DNA of 64,000 nucleotides, taken from Prauserella shujinwangii (GTDB lineage: Bacteria > Actinomycetota > Actinomycetes > Mycobacteriales > Pseudonocardiaceae). The position numbers were made by a program, and so were the translations under genes. Numbering within the stretch: the stretch's first letter is position 1; every line of letters begins with the position of its first letter. The DNA lies in assembly GCF_003001955.1 (NCBI RefSeq), contig NZ_PVNH01000007.1, positions 1 to 64,000 of the forward strand, read 5' to 3'. The notes beneath the pieces were generated by a model. That model did not search any database. It was not told the origin of the DNA and worked only from the letters and a program-made list of their open reading frames with translations. This document shows, piece after piece, positions 7,060 to 14,752 of the stretch.

Positions 7060-8289
7060 TCAGATCACTCCATTCGCCTTGAGCTCGGCGAACCGGGCCT
7101 CGTCCAGGCCGAGCTCGCGCACGTAGATGTCCTCGTTGTGCTCACCCAGCAGCGGGGAGCGGTGGACGTCGACACTGGAGTCCGACAGCTTGATCGGGCA
7201 GCCGACGGTCTTGAACTCGCCGCGCTGCGGGTGGTCGACGTTCACGACCATCTCGTTGGCCACCAGCGAGGCGTCCTCGATGATCTCCTTCGTGGAAAGC
7301 ACCGGGCCGCACGGAATGTTGTGTTCGTTGAGCTTCGCGAGCACGTCCCACTTGTTGTGGCCGATGCTCCACTCCTCGATGAGCTGGAACATCTTGTCCA
7401 GTTTGTCCAGCCGGGCCTCGGGCGTCGCCCACTCCGGGTCGTCGGCCAGCTCGGGCCTGCCGATGAGCTTGGTGATGGGTTCCCAGCCGACGGGCTGCAC
7501 GATCACGTAGATGTAGTCGTTGGGTCCGCCGGGCGCGCACTTCACGGCCCAGCCGGGCTGGCCGCCGCCGGACGCGTTGCCGGAGCGCGGGACGGTGTCG
7601 CCGAACTCCTCGTTGGGGTACTCGGCGAGCGGGCCGTGGGCGAGCCGCTGCTGGTCGCGCAGCTTGACGCGGCACAGGTTGAGCACCGCGTGCTGCATGG
7701 CGACGGAGACGCGCTGGCCGCGCCCGGTGTGCTCGCGCTGGTAGAGGGCGGCGAGAATGCCGGCGACCGTGTGGATCCCGGTGCCGGAGTCGCCGATCTG
7801 CGCACCGGTCGCGAGCGGCGGCCCGTCCTCGAACCCGGTGGTGCTCATCGAACCGCCCATCGCCTGCGCCACGACCTCGTAGGCCTTGTAGTGCGTGTAG
7901 GGGCCCTCGCCGAAGCCCTTGATCGAGGCGTAGATCAGCCTGGGGTTGATCGCCTGCAGGCGGTCCCAGGTGAAGCCCATCCGGTCGATCGCGCCGGGGC
8001 CGAAGTTCTCGGCCAGGATGTCGAACTTCGGCAGCATCTCCGTGAATATCCGCTTGCCCTCTTCGCTCTTCATGTTGAGCGTGATGCTGCGCTTGTTGCA
8101 GTTCAGCATCGTGAAGTAGAGACTGTCCACATCGGGCAGATCGCGGAGCTGTTTGCGTGTGATGTCACCGGTCGGCGCCTCGATCTTGACCACGTCCGCG
8201 CCAAGCCAGGCCAGGATCTGCGTCGCGGAGGGTCCGGACTGGACGTGCGTCATGTCGAGAACGCGGACACCCTCGAGTGCTTTACCCAT
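7060..8289 (-). CDS. frc: Formyl-CoA:oxalate CoA-transferase
   Basis: This 409-residue class III CoA-transferase moves CoA from formyl-CoA to oxalate, giving oxalyl-CoA and formate. The N-terminus [20 protein letters not shown], the block [20 protein letters not shown] and the segment [16 protein letters not shown] closely track characterised Frc proteins as I remember them. The catalytic Asp lies in [10 protein letters not shown]. The glycine loop that covers the active site reads SGGGQ here, where the Oxalobacter enzyme has GGGGQ. The gene is 12 bases downstream of the thiamine-diphosphate enzyme and 3 bases upstream of the acyl-CoA ligase on the same strand. Frc partners with a decarboxylase that regenerates formyl-CoA, and the neighbour supplies a candidate. 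Other class III transferases share the fold, but the match to Frc is better than to carnitine or succinyl types. Confidence 0.87.
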   Translation of the reverse strand: MGKALEGVRVLDMTHVQSGPSATQILAWLGADVVKIEAPTGDITRKQLRDLPDVDSLYFTMLNCNKRSITLNMKSEEGKRIFTEMLPKFDILAENFGPGAIDRMGFTWDRLQAINPRLIYASIKGFGEGPYTHYKAYEVVAQAMGGSMSTTGFEDGPPLATGAQIGDSGTGIHTVAGILAALYQREHTGRGQRVSVAMQHAVLNLCRVKLRDQQRLAHGPLAEYPNEEFGDTVPRSGNASGGGQPGWAVKCAPGGPNDYIYVIVQPVGWEPITKLIGRPELADDPEWATPEARLDKLDKMFQLIEEWSIGHNKWDVLAKLNEHNIPCGPVLSTKEIIEDASLVANEMVVNVDHPQRGEFKTVGCPIKLSDSSVDVHRSPLLGEHNEDIYVRELGLDEARFAELKANGVI

Positions 8290-8301
8290 GGTGCGAGCCC
8301 C

Positions 8302-10041
8302 TCACTTGTACATGGTCTGGTTCATCGTTCCCGGCGCGTAGACCTCCGGGTCCACCCACACGTTGATCAGTGAGGGCTTGCCGGACTCGCGCGCCCGCTC
8401 CAGCGCGGGCCGGATGTCGGCGGGGTCGCGCACATCCTCGCCGTAGCCGCCGAGCATGCGGGCGAACTCGCCGTAGGGGACGTCGCCGAGCGTGTTGCCG
8501 ACGCGGCCCCGGTCGTCCCCGTACTTCTGGATCTGCCCGTAGCGGATCTGGTTCATCGACGAGTTGTTGCCCACGATCCCGACGAACGGGAGGTCGAAGC
8601 GGACCAGCGTCTCGAAGTCCCAGCCGGTGAGGCTGAAAGCGCCGTCACCGAGCAGGCAGACGATCTCCTTGTCGGGACGCGCGTACTTCGCGGCCATGAC
8701 GAACGGGATGCCGACGCCGAGTGTCCCGAGTGGACCCGGGTCCATCCAGTGGCCGGGTGCCTTCGGCTGCACGACCTGGCCGGAGAAGGTGACGATGTCG
8801 CCGCCGTCGCCGATGTAGATCGAGTCCTCGGTGAGGAACTCGTTGATCTCGTGCACCAGCCGGTACGGGTCGATGGGACTGGCGTCCGAGTGCTGGCGGG
8901 GCAGCCGCTTCTCGTAGGCCTGGTTCTCGACGGCGCGCAGCTCCTCCAGCCACGCCTTGCGGCCGACGGCCCCGTTGTCGATCCGGCCGGAGGCTGCCTG
9001 CGTGACCCCGGAAAGGACCAGGCCCGCGTCACCGACGATGCCGAGGTCGACGTCGCGGTTCTTGCCCACCGTGCGGTAGTCCAGGTCGATCTGCACCACG
9101 GTGGCGTCGGGGGAGAGCCGCTTGCCATAGCCCATGCGGAAGTCGAACGGCGTGCCGACGATGATGATCAGGTCGGCGTTCTGGAAGGCGTAGCGCCGGG
9201 CCAGCTGCAGGTGGTGGGGGTCCTTCGGCGGGAGCGTGCCGCGGCCGGAGCCGTTCATGAACGCGGGCACGTTGAGCGTGCGGACGAACTCGATGGCCGC
9301 GTCGGTGGCGCGGCAGGTCCACACCTGGCTGCCCAGCAGGACACACGGCTTCTCGGCCTGCACCACGAGGTCGGCAAGGCGCTCGATGGCCTCGGGGTCG
9401 CCCGCGTTGCGGGTGGACGCGCGGTAGGCGCCCGCCTTCGGGATCCGGGCCCTCTCCACCGGCACCTTGGCGTCCAGCACGTCGCGGGGGATCTCGAGGA
9501 ACGACGGTCCCGGTGCGCCGTGGTAGCACTCGCGGAACGCCATCGACACGATGTCCGCGACCCGCTCGGTGGCCGGGACACTCGCCGCGAACTTGGTGAT
9601 CGGGGTCATCATGTCGACGTGCGGCAGGTCCTGCAGTGAGCCCATCTTGTGCTGGCTGAGCGAGCCCTGGCCGCCGATGAGCAGCATCGGGCTCTCCGCG
9701 CGCAGCGCGTTCGCGACGCCGGTCACCGCGTCGGTGGTGCCCGGTCCCGCGGTGACCACGGCGCAGCCCGGTTTCCCGGTGACGCGGGCGTAGCCGTCGG
9801 CCGCGTGCGCGGCCACCTGCTCGTGCCGTACGTCGATGACGTCGATGCCCTCGTCGACGCAGCCGTCGTAGATGTCGATGATGTGGCCGCCGCACAGCGT
9901 GAAGATCACGTCGACGCCCTCGGCCTTGAGCGCCTTCGCCACCAGGTGACCACCGGAGATCAGCTGAGGTTCGCCCTCGGTCGCGACCGGCGCGCTCGGC
10001 TGGCCGTCGCTTGCCGGTTCTGTCTTGGCCATCTGCCCCAT
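8302..10041 (-). CDS. Thiamine-diphosphate enzyme: putative oxalyl-CoA decarboxylase or 2-hydroxyacyl-CoA lyase
   Basis: The product (about 580 residues) has the three-domain acetolactate-synthase/oxalyl-CoA-decarboxylase architecture: a PYR domain with the catalytic Glu in DVRHEQVAAHAADGYAR (about residues 60-75), a central domain, and a PP domain with GDGAFSLTGWDFE followed by NN, the cofactor/magnesium motif. Retention of the Glu argues against glyoxylate carboligase, which lacks it. With frc immediately downstream, oxalyl-CoA to formyl-CoA plus CO2 is the most economical role. A 2-hydroxyacyl-CoA lyase, which also releases formyl-CoA, is the main alternative, because the sequence is not a close match to the Oxalobacter enzyme I remember. 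The start is uncertain: AAGGAG at 10054-10059 abuts an ATG at 10053 and is 12 bases from the ATG at 10041 used here; another ATG lies at 10032. A GntR-type operator lies 53-65 bases upstream. Confidence 0.8.
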   Translation of the reverse strand: MGQMAKTEPASDGQPSAPVATEGEPQLISGGHLVAKALKAEGVDVIFTLCGGHIIDIYDGCVDEGIDVIDVRHEQVAAHAADGYARVTGKPGCAVVTAGPGTTDAVTGVANALRAESPMLLIGGQGSLSQHKMGSLQDLPHVDMMTPITKFAASVPATERVADIVSMAFRECYHGAPGPSFLEIPRDVLDAKVPVERARIPKAGAYRASTRNAGDPEAIERLADLVVQAEKPCVLLGSQVWTCRATDAAIEFVRTLNVPAFMNGSGRGTLPPKDPHHLQLARRYAFQNADLIIIVGTPFDFRMGYGKRLSPDATVVQIDLDYRTVGKNRDVDLGIVGDAGLVLSGVTQAASGRIDNGAVGRKAWLEELRAVENQAYEKRLPRQHSDASPIDPYRLVHEINEFLTEDSIYIGDGGDIVTFSGQVVQPKAPGHWMDPGPLGTLGVGIPFVMAAKYARPDKEIVCLLGDGAFSLTGWDFETLVRFDLPFVGIVGNNSSMNQIRYGQIQKYGDDRGRVGNTLGDVPYGEFARMLGGYGEDVRDPADIRPALERARESGKPSLINVWVDPEVYAPGTMNQTMYK

Positions 10042-10093
10042 GTGCGTCGTCATCTCCTTAGAACCTGTCCACCACAGTGGCTCTCTGGCTACC

Positions 10094-10106
10094 GCATACT
10101 GCATAC
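10094..10106. promoter_or_regulatory. Probable GntR-family operator, site 3
   Basis: GCATACTGCATAC differs by one base from site 4 at 10443-10455. It lies between the DUF6457 gene and the thiamine-diphosphate gene, upstream of the three-gene ThDP enzyme-frc-ligase operon. This suggests that operon has its own controlled promoter. Confidence 0.55.
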
Positions 10107-10151
10107 CATATGGAGTTATCGTGGACCTCGATCAACGCGTTGTCCAGAGGT

Positions 10152-10397
10152 TCAGTCGCGCCAGTCGATCCGGGGCCAGCGCTGGGTCAGCTCGCCGAGC
10201 CGCCGGGCCGCCTCGGCGGGCGGCAGGCCCCGCGCGACGGCCATTCCGACGAGGTAGACGGTGAGGGGAGCCGCGGGCTTCGCCACCACGCGGCCCACGT
10301 CACGGGCCATGGCGAGGACGAGCCCGGGGTCGAGTTCGCCCGGGTCCAGATCCAGGTCCGAGCACAGGGCGGAGGTCCATTCCCGCACGTCGTCCAT
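10152..10397 (-). CDS. DUF6457 domain protein, stand-alone, 81 aa
   Basis: The short product begins MDDVREWTSALCSDLDLD and carries the helical pattern I associate with DUF6457 (VLAMARDVGRVVAKPAAPLTVYLVG). From memory, this domain is often fused to MobA-like molybdenum-cofactor nucleotidyltransferases in actinobacteria; here it stands alone. A GGGAGG ribosome-binding site 6 bases before the ATG supports the start. A GntR-type operator (10443-10455) is 46 bases upstream in the promoter shared with the divergent reductase gene. If the cluster produces formate, a molybdenum formate dehydrogenase would be the natural sink, so a Mo-cofactor accessory role is a reasonable guess but unproven. Confidence 0.7.
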   Translation of the reverse strand: MDDVREWTSALCSDLDLDPGELDPGLVLAMARDVGRVVAKPAAPLTVYLVGMAVARGLPPAEAARRLGELTQRWPRIDWRD

Positions 10398-10442
10398 CGG
10401 CGCCTCCCGGCTTCGCACCCGTTGACCGGAGCTCGCCATACC

Positions 10443-10455
10443 GTATACTGCATAC
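10443..10455. promoter_or_regulatory. Probable GntR-family operator, site 4
   Basis: GTATACTGCATAC is an imperfect palindrome (GTAT...ATAC) matching the consensus of the other three sites. It lies in the divergent promoter between the DUF6457 gene and the ketopantoate-reductase-like gene, so one site could control both directions. Confidence 0.6.
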
Positions 10456-10560
10456 ACATTGCTCGCAAGTGAAGTTCTCCGAGGACGCGATCCGTCTCCC
10501 CGCTGCGAGCAGGCAATTCGCCATCGAGCTGACGCAAGAACGGCCAAGAACGGAGTCGAC

Positions 10561-11571
10561 GTGAAGGTTGCTGTTCTCGGTGCCGGCGCCATCGGCGCGT
10601 ATGTCGGCGCCAGCCTCCACCGCGCGGGAGTCGAGGTCTCACTCATCGCCCGCGGCGCCCATCTGCAGGCCATCCGGGAGTCGGGAGTGCGGGTCGAGAG
10701 CCCGCGCGGGGACTTCTCGGCGCGGCCCTTCGCCACGGACGACCCGGCCGAGGTCGGCCCCGTCGACCACGTCTTCCTCGGACTCAAGGCCAACCAGTAC
10801 GCCGCCGCCGGGCCGTTGCTGGACCCGCTGCTGAAGGACGACACCTCGCTGATCGCCGCGCAGAACGGCATCCCGTGGTGGTACTTCCACGGCGTGCCCG
10901 GCCCGTTCGAGGGCAAGCGCATCGACAGCGTCGACCCCGGCGGCGCGGTCAGCGCGGTGATGCCGCCGGAGCGGGCCATCGGCTGCGTGGTCTACGCGGC
11001 CACGGAGATCGCGGCGCCCGGCGTGATCCGGCACCTCGAGGGCACGCGACTGTCCATCGGGGAGCCCGACGGCACGATCTCCCGCCGCTGCACCGAGTTC
11101 TCCCAGGCCATGATCGCGGGCGGGCTCAAGTGCCCCGTCGAGGCCGACCTGCGCAACGACATCTGGGTCAAGCTGATGGGCAACATCGCGTTCAACCCCA
11201 TCAGCGCGCTCGCCAGGGCCACGATGGCCGCGATCTGCCGGCACGGCGACACCCGCGCGCTCGTGGTGGAGATGATGCGCGAGACGCTCGACGTCGCCGC
11301 CGCGCTCGGCGTGCACCCGGACGTGTCGATCGAGCGCAGGCTCGCCGGCGCCGAGCGCACCGGCGAGCACAAGACGTCCACGCTGCAGGACCTGGAGAAG
11401 GGCAAGCCGCTCGAGCTGGACGCGCTGCTGAAGGCCGTCGTCGAGCTGGCCGAGCTGGCCGAGGTCGCGGTGCCCACCCTGCGCGTCGTCAACGCCCTCA
11501 CCGACCTGCTCAACACCGGCGTCAGTGCCACCGCGGCGGCGCCGGCGGCCGCCGCCGGAGGTGGGCGGTGA
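10561..11571 (+). CDS. Ketopantoate reductase-family (ApbA/PanE) oxidoreductase
   Basis: This 336-residue NAD(P)H-dependent reductase starts at a GTG with KVAVLGAGAIGAYVG, the Rossmann nucleotide motif, and has the C-terminal catalytic block NDIWVKLMGNIAFNPISALA with the family Lys. PanE makes pantoate for CoA, but many ApbA/PanE-fold proteins in catabolic clusters reduce other 2-oxo acids. The start is set by GGAG at 10552-10555, 5 bases upstream. The stop overlaps the next gene's start by 4 bases (GTGA), so the reductase and the aldehyde dehydrogenase are coupled. A GntR-type operator lies 105 bases upstream. Likely substrates in this setting are glyoxylate, tartronate semialdehyde or another 2-oxo acid. 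The C-terminus is an Ala/Gly-rich tail. Confidence 0.82.
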   Translation: MKVAVLGAGAIGAYVGASLHRAGVEVSLIARGAHLQAIRESGVRVESPRGDFSARPFATDDPAEVGPVDHVFLGLKANQYAAAGPLLDPLLKDDTSLIAAQNGIPWWYFHGVPGPFEGKRIDSVDPGGAVSAVMPPERAIGCVVYAATEIAAPGVIRHLEGTRLSIGEPDGTISRRCTEFSQAMIAGGLKCPVEADLRNDIWVKLMGNIAFNPISALARATMAAICRHGDTRALVVEMMRETLDVAAALGVHPDVSIERRLAGAERTGEHKTSTLQDLEKGKPLELDALLKAVVELAELAEVAVPTLRVVNALTDLLNTGVSATAAAPAAAAGGGR

Positions 11572-13118
11572 CCCCGGCGGAGCTGATGGTCAAACCGGGC
11601 ACCGAATGGGCGACGGTGTACGCGCGGGCGCGGGCCGCCGCGCCCGAGGCGTTCGAGGACGACCGGCTGCTCAACTTCTGGGGCGGCCGCTGGCGGCGCG
11701 AGGGCACTCCGGTCCCCGCGGTGTCGCCCGTCGACGGCACCGAGATCGCCGGCCCGCCGATGGTCGATGCGGTGGCCGCGGCCAAGGCGGTGCGGGCGAG
11801 CCTCAACGAGCACCGCACGTGGTCGTTCGCTCCGCTCACCGAACGCCGCATCCGCATCGCCGCCGCCCTGGACGATCTCGCCGGGCACCGCGACCTGCTC
11901 GCGTTGCTGCTGGTGTGGGAGATCGGCAAGACATGGCGGTCCGCGACCGCCGACGTCGACCGCTGCCTCGACGGCGTGCGGTGGTACCTGGAGCAGATCG
12001 ACGGGATGCTGGCGGACCGCCGCCCGCTGCGCGGGCCGGTCAGCAACATCGCGAGCTGGAACTACCCGATGAGCGTGCTCATGCACGCCATGCTGGTGCA
12101 GGCGCTGGCGGGCAACGCCGCGATCGCGAAGGCGCCCACCGACGGCGGGGTGGCCTGCCTGACGCTCGCCACCGCGCTCGCCGCGCGGCACGGCCTGCCG
12201 CTGACCCTGATCAGCGGCAGCGGGCCCGAGCTGTCGGCCGCGCTGGTGCGGTCGGACATCATCGGGTGCGTCGCCTTCGTCGGCGGGCGGCACACCGGCG
12301 GCGCCGTGGCCGCGGACCTGGTCGCCACCGGCACGCGGCACATCCTCGAACAGGAGGGCCTCAACTGCTGGGGCATCTGGGAGTTCGGCGACTGGGACAC
12401 GTTCGCCGGGCACGTCCGCGCGTCGTTCGAGTACGGCAAGCAGCGCTGTACCGCCTACCCGAGGTACGTGGTGCAGCGGCGGCTGTTCGACGAGTTCCTC
12501 TCCGCGTACCTGCCGGTGGTGCGGGACCTGACGTTCGGGCACCCGCTCGCCGTCGCCGCGCCGGAGGACCCGCTGCCGGAGCTCGACTTCGGCCCGCTCA
12601 TCAACGACGCCAAGGCCAAGGAGCTGTGCGACACCGTCGCCGACGCCGTCGGCAGGGGAGGAGTCCCGCTGTACCAGGGCGACCTGGCCGCGGGCCGGTT
12701 CCTGCCCGGCCAGCAGACGTCGGCGTACTTCGCGCCGGTGGCGATCCTCGACCCGCCGGCCAGCTCGCCGCTGCACCACGCGGAGCCGTTCGGCCCGGTC
12801 GACACGATCGTCCTCGTCGACACGGAGGCGGAGCTGCTCTCGGCGATGAACGCGAGCAACGGCGCGCTGGTGGCGTCGCTCGCGTGCGACGACGAGTCGA
12901 CCGCGCAGCGGCTGGCCGCCGACCTCCGCGCGTTCAAGGTGGGCATCAACCGTCCTCGGTCCCGGGGCGACCGGGACGAGGTCTTCGGCGGGGCGGGAGC
13001 GTCCTGGCGCGGGGCGTTCGTCGGCGGCGAGCTGCTCGTGCGCGCCGTGACGGACGGCCCGCCCGGCGAGCGGCTTCCGGGCAACTTCCCCGCCTACACG
13101 CTGTACCCGGGCGCATGA
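11568..13118 (+). CDS. Divergent aldehyde dehydrogenase-family protein
   Basis: This 516-residue protein has the aldehyde dehydrogenase fold. The cofactor region contains NIASWNYPMSVLMHAML, where the usual PWNFP reads SWNYP. The nucleophilic Cys is in YGKQRCTAYPRYV, and the general-base Glu position reads EQEG instead of ELGG. A recognisable EPFGPV segment precedes the C-terminus. It is coupled to the reductase by a GTGA overlap. The unusual active-site surroundings suggest a substrate different from simple aliphatic aldehydes; a glyoxylate- or CoA-linked reaction is possible in this cluster but is inference. A family-A palindrome begins about 70 bases after the stop, before the convergent DUF349 gene. 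Confidence 0.8.
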   Translation: MTPAELMVKPGTEWATVYARARAAAPEAFEDDRLLNFWGGRWRREGTPVPAVSPVDGTEIAGPPMVDAVAAAKAVRASLNEHRTWSFAPLTERRIRIAAALDDLAGHRDLLALLLVWEIGKTWRSATADVDRCLDGVRWYLEQIDGMLADRRPLRGPVSNIASWNYPMSVLMHAMLVQALAGNAAIAKAPTDGGVACLTLATALAARHGLPLTLISGSGPELSAALVRSDIIGCVAFVGGRHTGGAVAADLVATGTRHILEQEGLNCWGIWEFGDWDTFAGHVRASFEYGKQRCTAYPRYVVQRRLFDEFLSAYLPVVRDLTFGHPLAVAAPEDPLPELDFGPLINDAKAKELCDTVADAVGRGGVPLYQGDLAAGRFLPGQQTSAYFAPVAILDPPASSPLHHAEPFGPVDTIVLVDTEAELLSAMNASNGALVASLACDDESTAQRLAADLRAFKVGINRPRSRGDRDEVFGGAGASWRGAFVGGELLVRAVTDGPPGERLPGNFPAYTLYPGA

Positions 13119-13188
13119 ACGCGCGCAGGGACCCGCTCGGCCGCGTGCTCGGCACCGTCGTCGGGCCCGCCGCGCGGGACGCGCGAGC

Positions 13189-13258
13189 CGTGTCCGCCAT
13201 CTGTGTACGCGTGTCCGCGTCGCACGACGCGGACACGCGTACACTGTCCGCGGACACG
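13189..13258. repeat. Nested palindrome (repeat family A, copy 1)
   Basis: An inner perfect 19-bp stem (13203-13221 with 13226-13244, loop GCAC) is enclosed by a 9-bp outer stem, CGTGTCCGC/GCGGACACG (13189-13197 with 13250-13258). It lies between convergent genes, ending a few bases before the DUF349 stop codon. It shares sequence and nested layout with 22762-22856 and 58114-58185. Confidence 0.8.
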
Positions 13259-13262
13259 CGGG

Positions 13263-14585
13263 TCAGCGGTCGGCGACGGCCCGCTCGGCGGCCTCCATCC
13301 ACTCGCGCCACTGGGCGGCCTGCTCCTCGGCCTTCCTGGCGCGCCGCTCGTCGCCCGCCGCGCGCGCCTTCTCCGCCTGGCTCTCCAGCTGCTCGACGCG
13401 CTCCCGGAACTGCGCGGCCCTCGCCTGCGCCTCCGGGTCGGTGCGCCGCCACTTCGAGTCCTCGGCGGAGCGCACGCGGTCCTGCACGGCCTTGAGCCTG
13501 CCGTCGAGCTCGCGGATGCGCTCGCGGGGAACCTTGCCGATCTCGTCCCAGCGCTCCTGGATCCTGCGCAGCTGCGACTTCGCCGCCTCCAGGTTCGCGG
13601 CCGGGTCGATCTTCTCGGCCTCGACCAGCAGCTCCTCCTTGCGCGCGGCGTTCTCGGCGAACTCGGCGTCACGCTCGGAGAACGCCGCGGAACGCCGGGC
13701 GAAGAACGCGTCCTGCGCGGCCCGGAACCGCTGCCACAGCTTGTCGTCGGCGTCCTTGGGGGCGCGGCCCGCGGCCTTCCACTCGGCCATGAGCTCCTTG
13801 TACCGCCCCGCCGTGGGCCCCCAGTCGGTGGAGTCGGACAGCGACTCGGCCTCCGCGATCAGCTCCTCCTTGCGCTGCTTCGCCGCGGCGCGCTGCTTGT
13901 CCAGCTCCGCGAAGTGCGAGCCCCGGCGGCGGTTGAACGACTCCCTGGCCTTGGAGAACCGCTTCCACAGCTCGTCGTCGGTCTTGCGGTCGACGCCCTT
14001 GATCGTCTTCCACTCGTCGAGGATGGCCCGCAACCGGTCACCCGCCACCTTCCACTGGGTGGACTCGGCGGCGATCCGCTCCGCCTCCTCGGCGAGCTCC
14101 TGCTTCCTGGCGACCGCGGCGGCGCGTGCCTGCTCACGCTCCTCCTTGACCTGCGCCAGCACCCGCTCCGCGTGCGCGATCACGTGCTCCACCCTGGCGC
14201 GCAACGCCTCGACGTCGCCGACGACGGCCGCGTCGGCGAGCCCGTCGCGCAGGTGGACGGCACTGCTCAGCGCCTGCTTGGGGTCGCCCGCGCCGGAGGT
14301 CAGGCGCGTCTGGAGGAGCTCGACCTCGGTGCGCAGGTCGTCGAAGCGGCGGGCGAAGTGCACGAGCCCCTCCTCCGGCGTGCCCGCCCGCCACTCGCCG
14401 ACCACCCGCTCCCCGTCCGGGGTGCGCACGTAGACGGTGCCGTCGCTGTCGACCCGGCCCCAGCGCGACGGCTGCGGCTCCGCCGCCGGCACCGGCGGGG
14501 CGGCGTGCGCCGCGCCGGCCTGGGCGTGGGGCACCTGGTTCGGCGCCGGGACCTCGGTGCCGTTCGGAGTGTTCTGCTCGGCCAT
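13263..14585 (-). CDS. DUF349 coiled-coil protein
   Basis: This 440-residue, highly charged helical protein carries tandem DUF349 repeats, recognisable by recurring blocks such as LWKRFSKARESFNRRR, LWQRFRAAQDAFFARR and WDEIGKVP, spread over about residues 140-400. The N-terminal 40 residues are low-complexity Pro/Ala-rich, followed by a short conserved beta-rich piece (WGRVDSDGTVYVRTPDGERVVG). The protein is expected to be soluble and cytoplasmic. DUF349 proteins have been tied to ribosome-associated or nucleic-acid-binding roles in other bacteria, but no biochemical function is certain. It is divergent from the miaA operon and common at this position in actinobacteria. The ATG is preceded by an AAGGAG-type site. 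Confidence 0.9.
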   Translation of the reverse strand: MAEQNTPNGTEVPAPNQVPHAQAGAAHAAPPVPAAEPQPSRWGRVDSDGTVYVRTPDGERVVGEWRAGTPEEGLVHFARRFDDLRTEVELLQTRLTSGAGDPKQALSSAVHLRDGLADAAVVGDVEALRARVEHVIAHAERVLAQVKEEREQARAAAVARKQELAEEAERIAAESTQWKVAGDRLRAILDEWKTIKGVDRKTDDELWKRFSKARESFNRRRGSHFAELDKQRAAAKQRKEELIAEAESLSDSTDWGPTAGRYKELMAEWKAAGRAPKDADDKLWQRFRAAQDAFFARRSAAFSERDAEFAENAARKEELLVEAEKIDPAANLEAAKSQLRRIQERWDEIGKVPRERIRELDGRLKAVQDRVRSAEDSKWRRTDPEAQARAAQFRERVEQLESQAEKARAAGDERRARKAEEQAAQWREWMEAAERAVADR

Positions 14586-14752
14586 TGCCGGCTCCTTCTA
14601 CCTGTCGGCCCGCCGTGCGGGCGCCCCGCGCGCGGGCGGGGCCGGGTGTTGCGGTGCGTTTGCCTGGCCGCATTCAAACAGGTCAGCGCGTTTCTCGGTA
14701 CTCCGTGCCTCGTTCGGTACCACGCCGACCGTGCCGGGTAACCTCGGAACGC

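Noticed and set aside
4690-8373. 1227-codon plus-strand open frame antisense to the CoA ligase and frc
   Set aside because: Composition is typical of a high-GC shadow (Arg/Val/Asp-rich, no domains) and the minus-strand genes are unambiguous.
8302-10041. Glyoxylate carboligase as identity of the ThDP enzyme
   Set aside because: The catalytic Glu is present (RHEQ), whereas glyoxylate carboligase lacks it.
13115-13262. Small gene overlapping the ALDH stop (ATGA) that runs through the family-A repeat
   Set aside because: It would be translated through an intergenic palindrome into antisense of the DUF349 gene and has no recognisable product.
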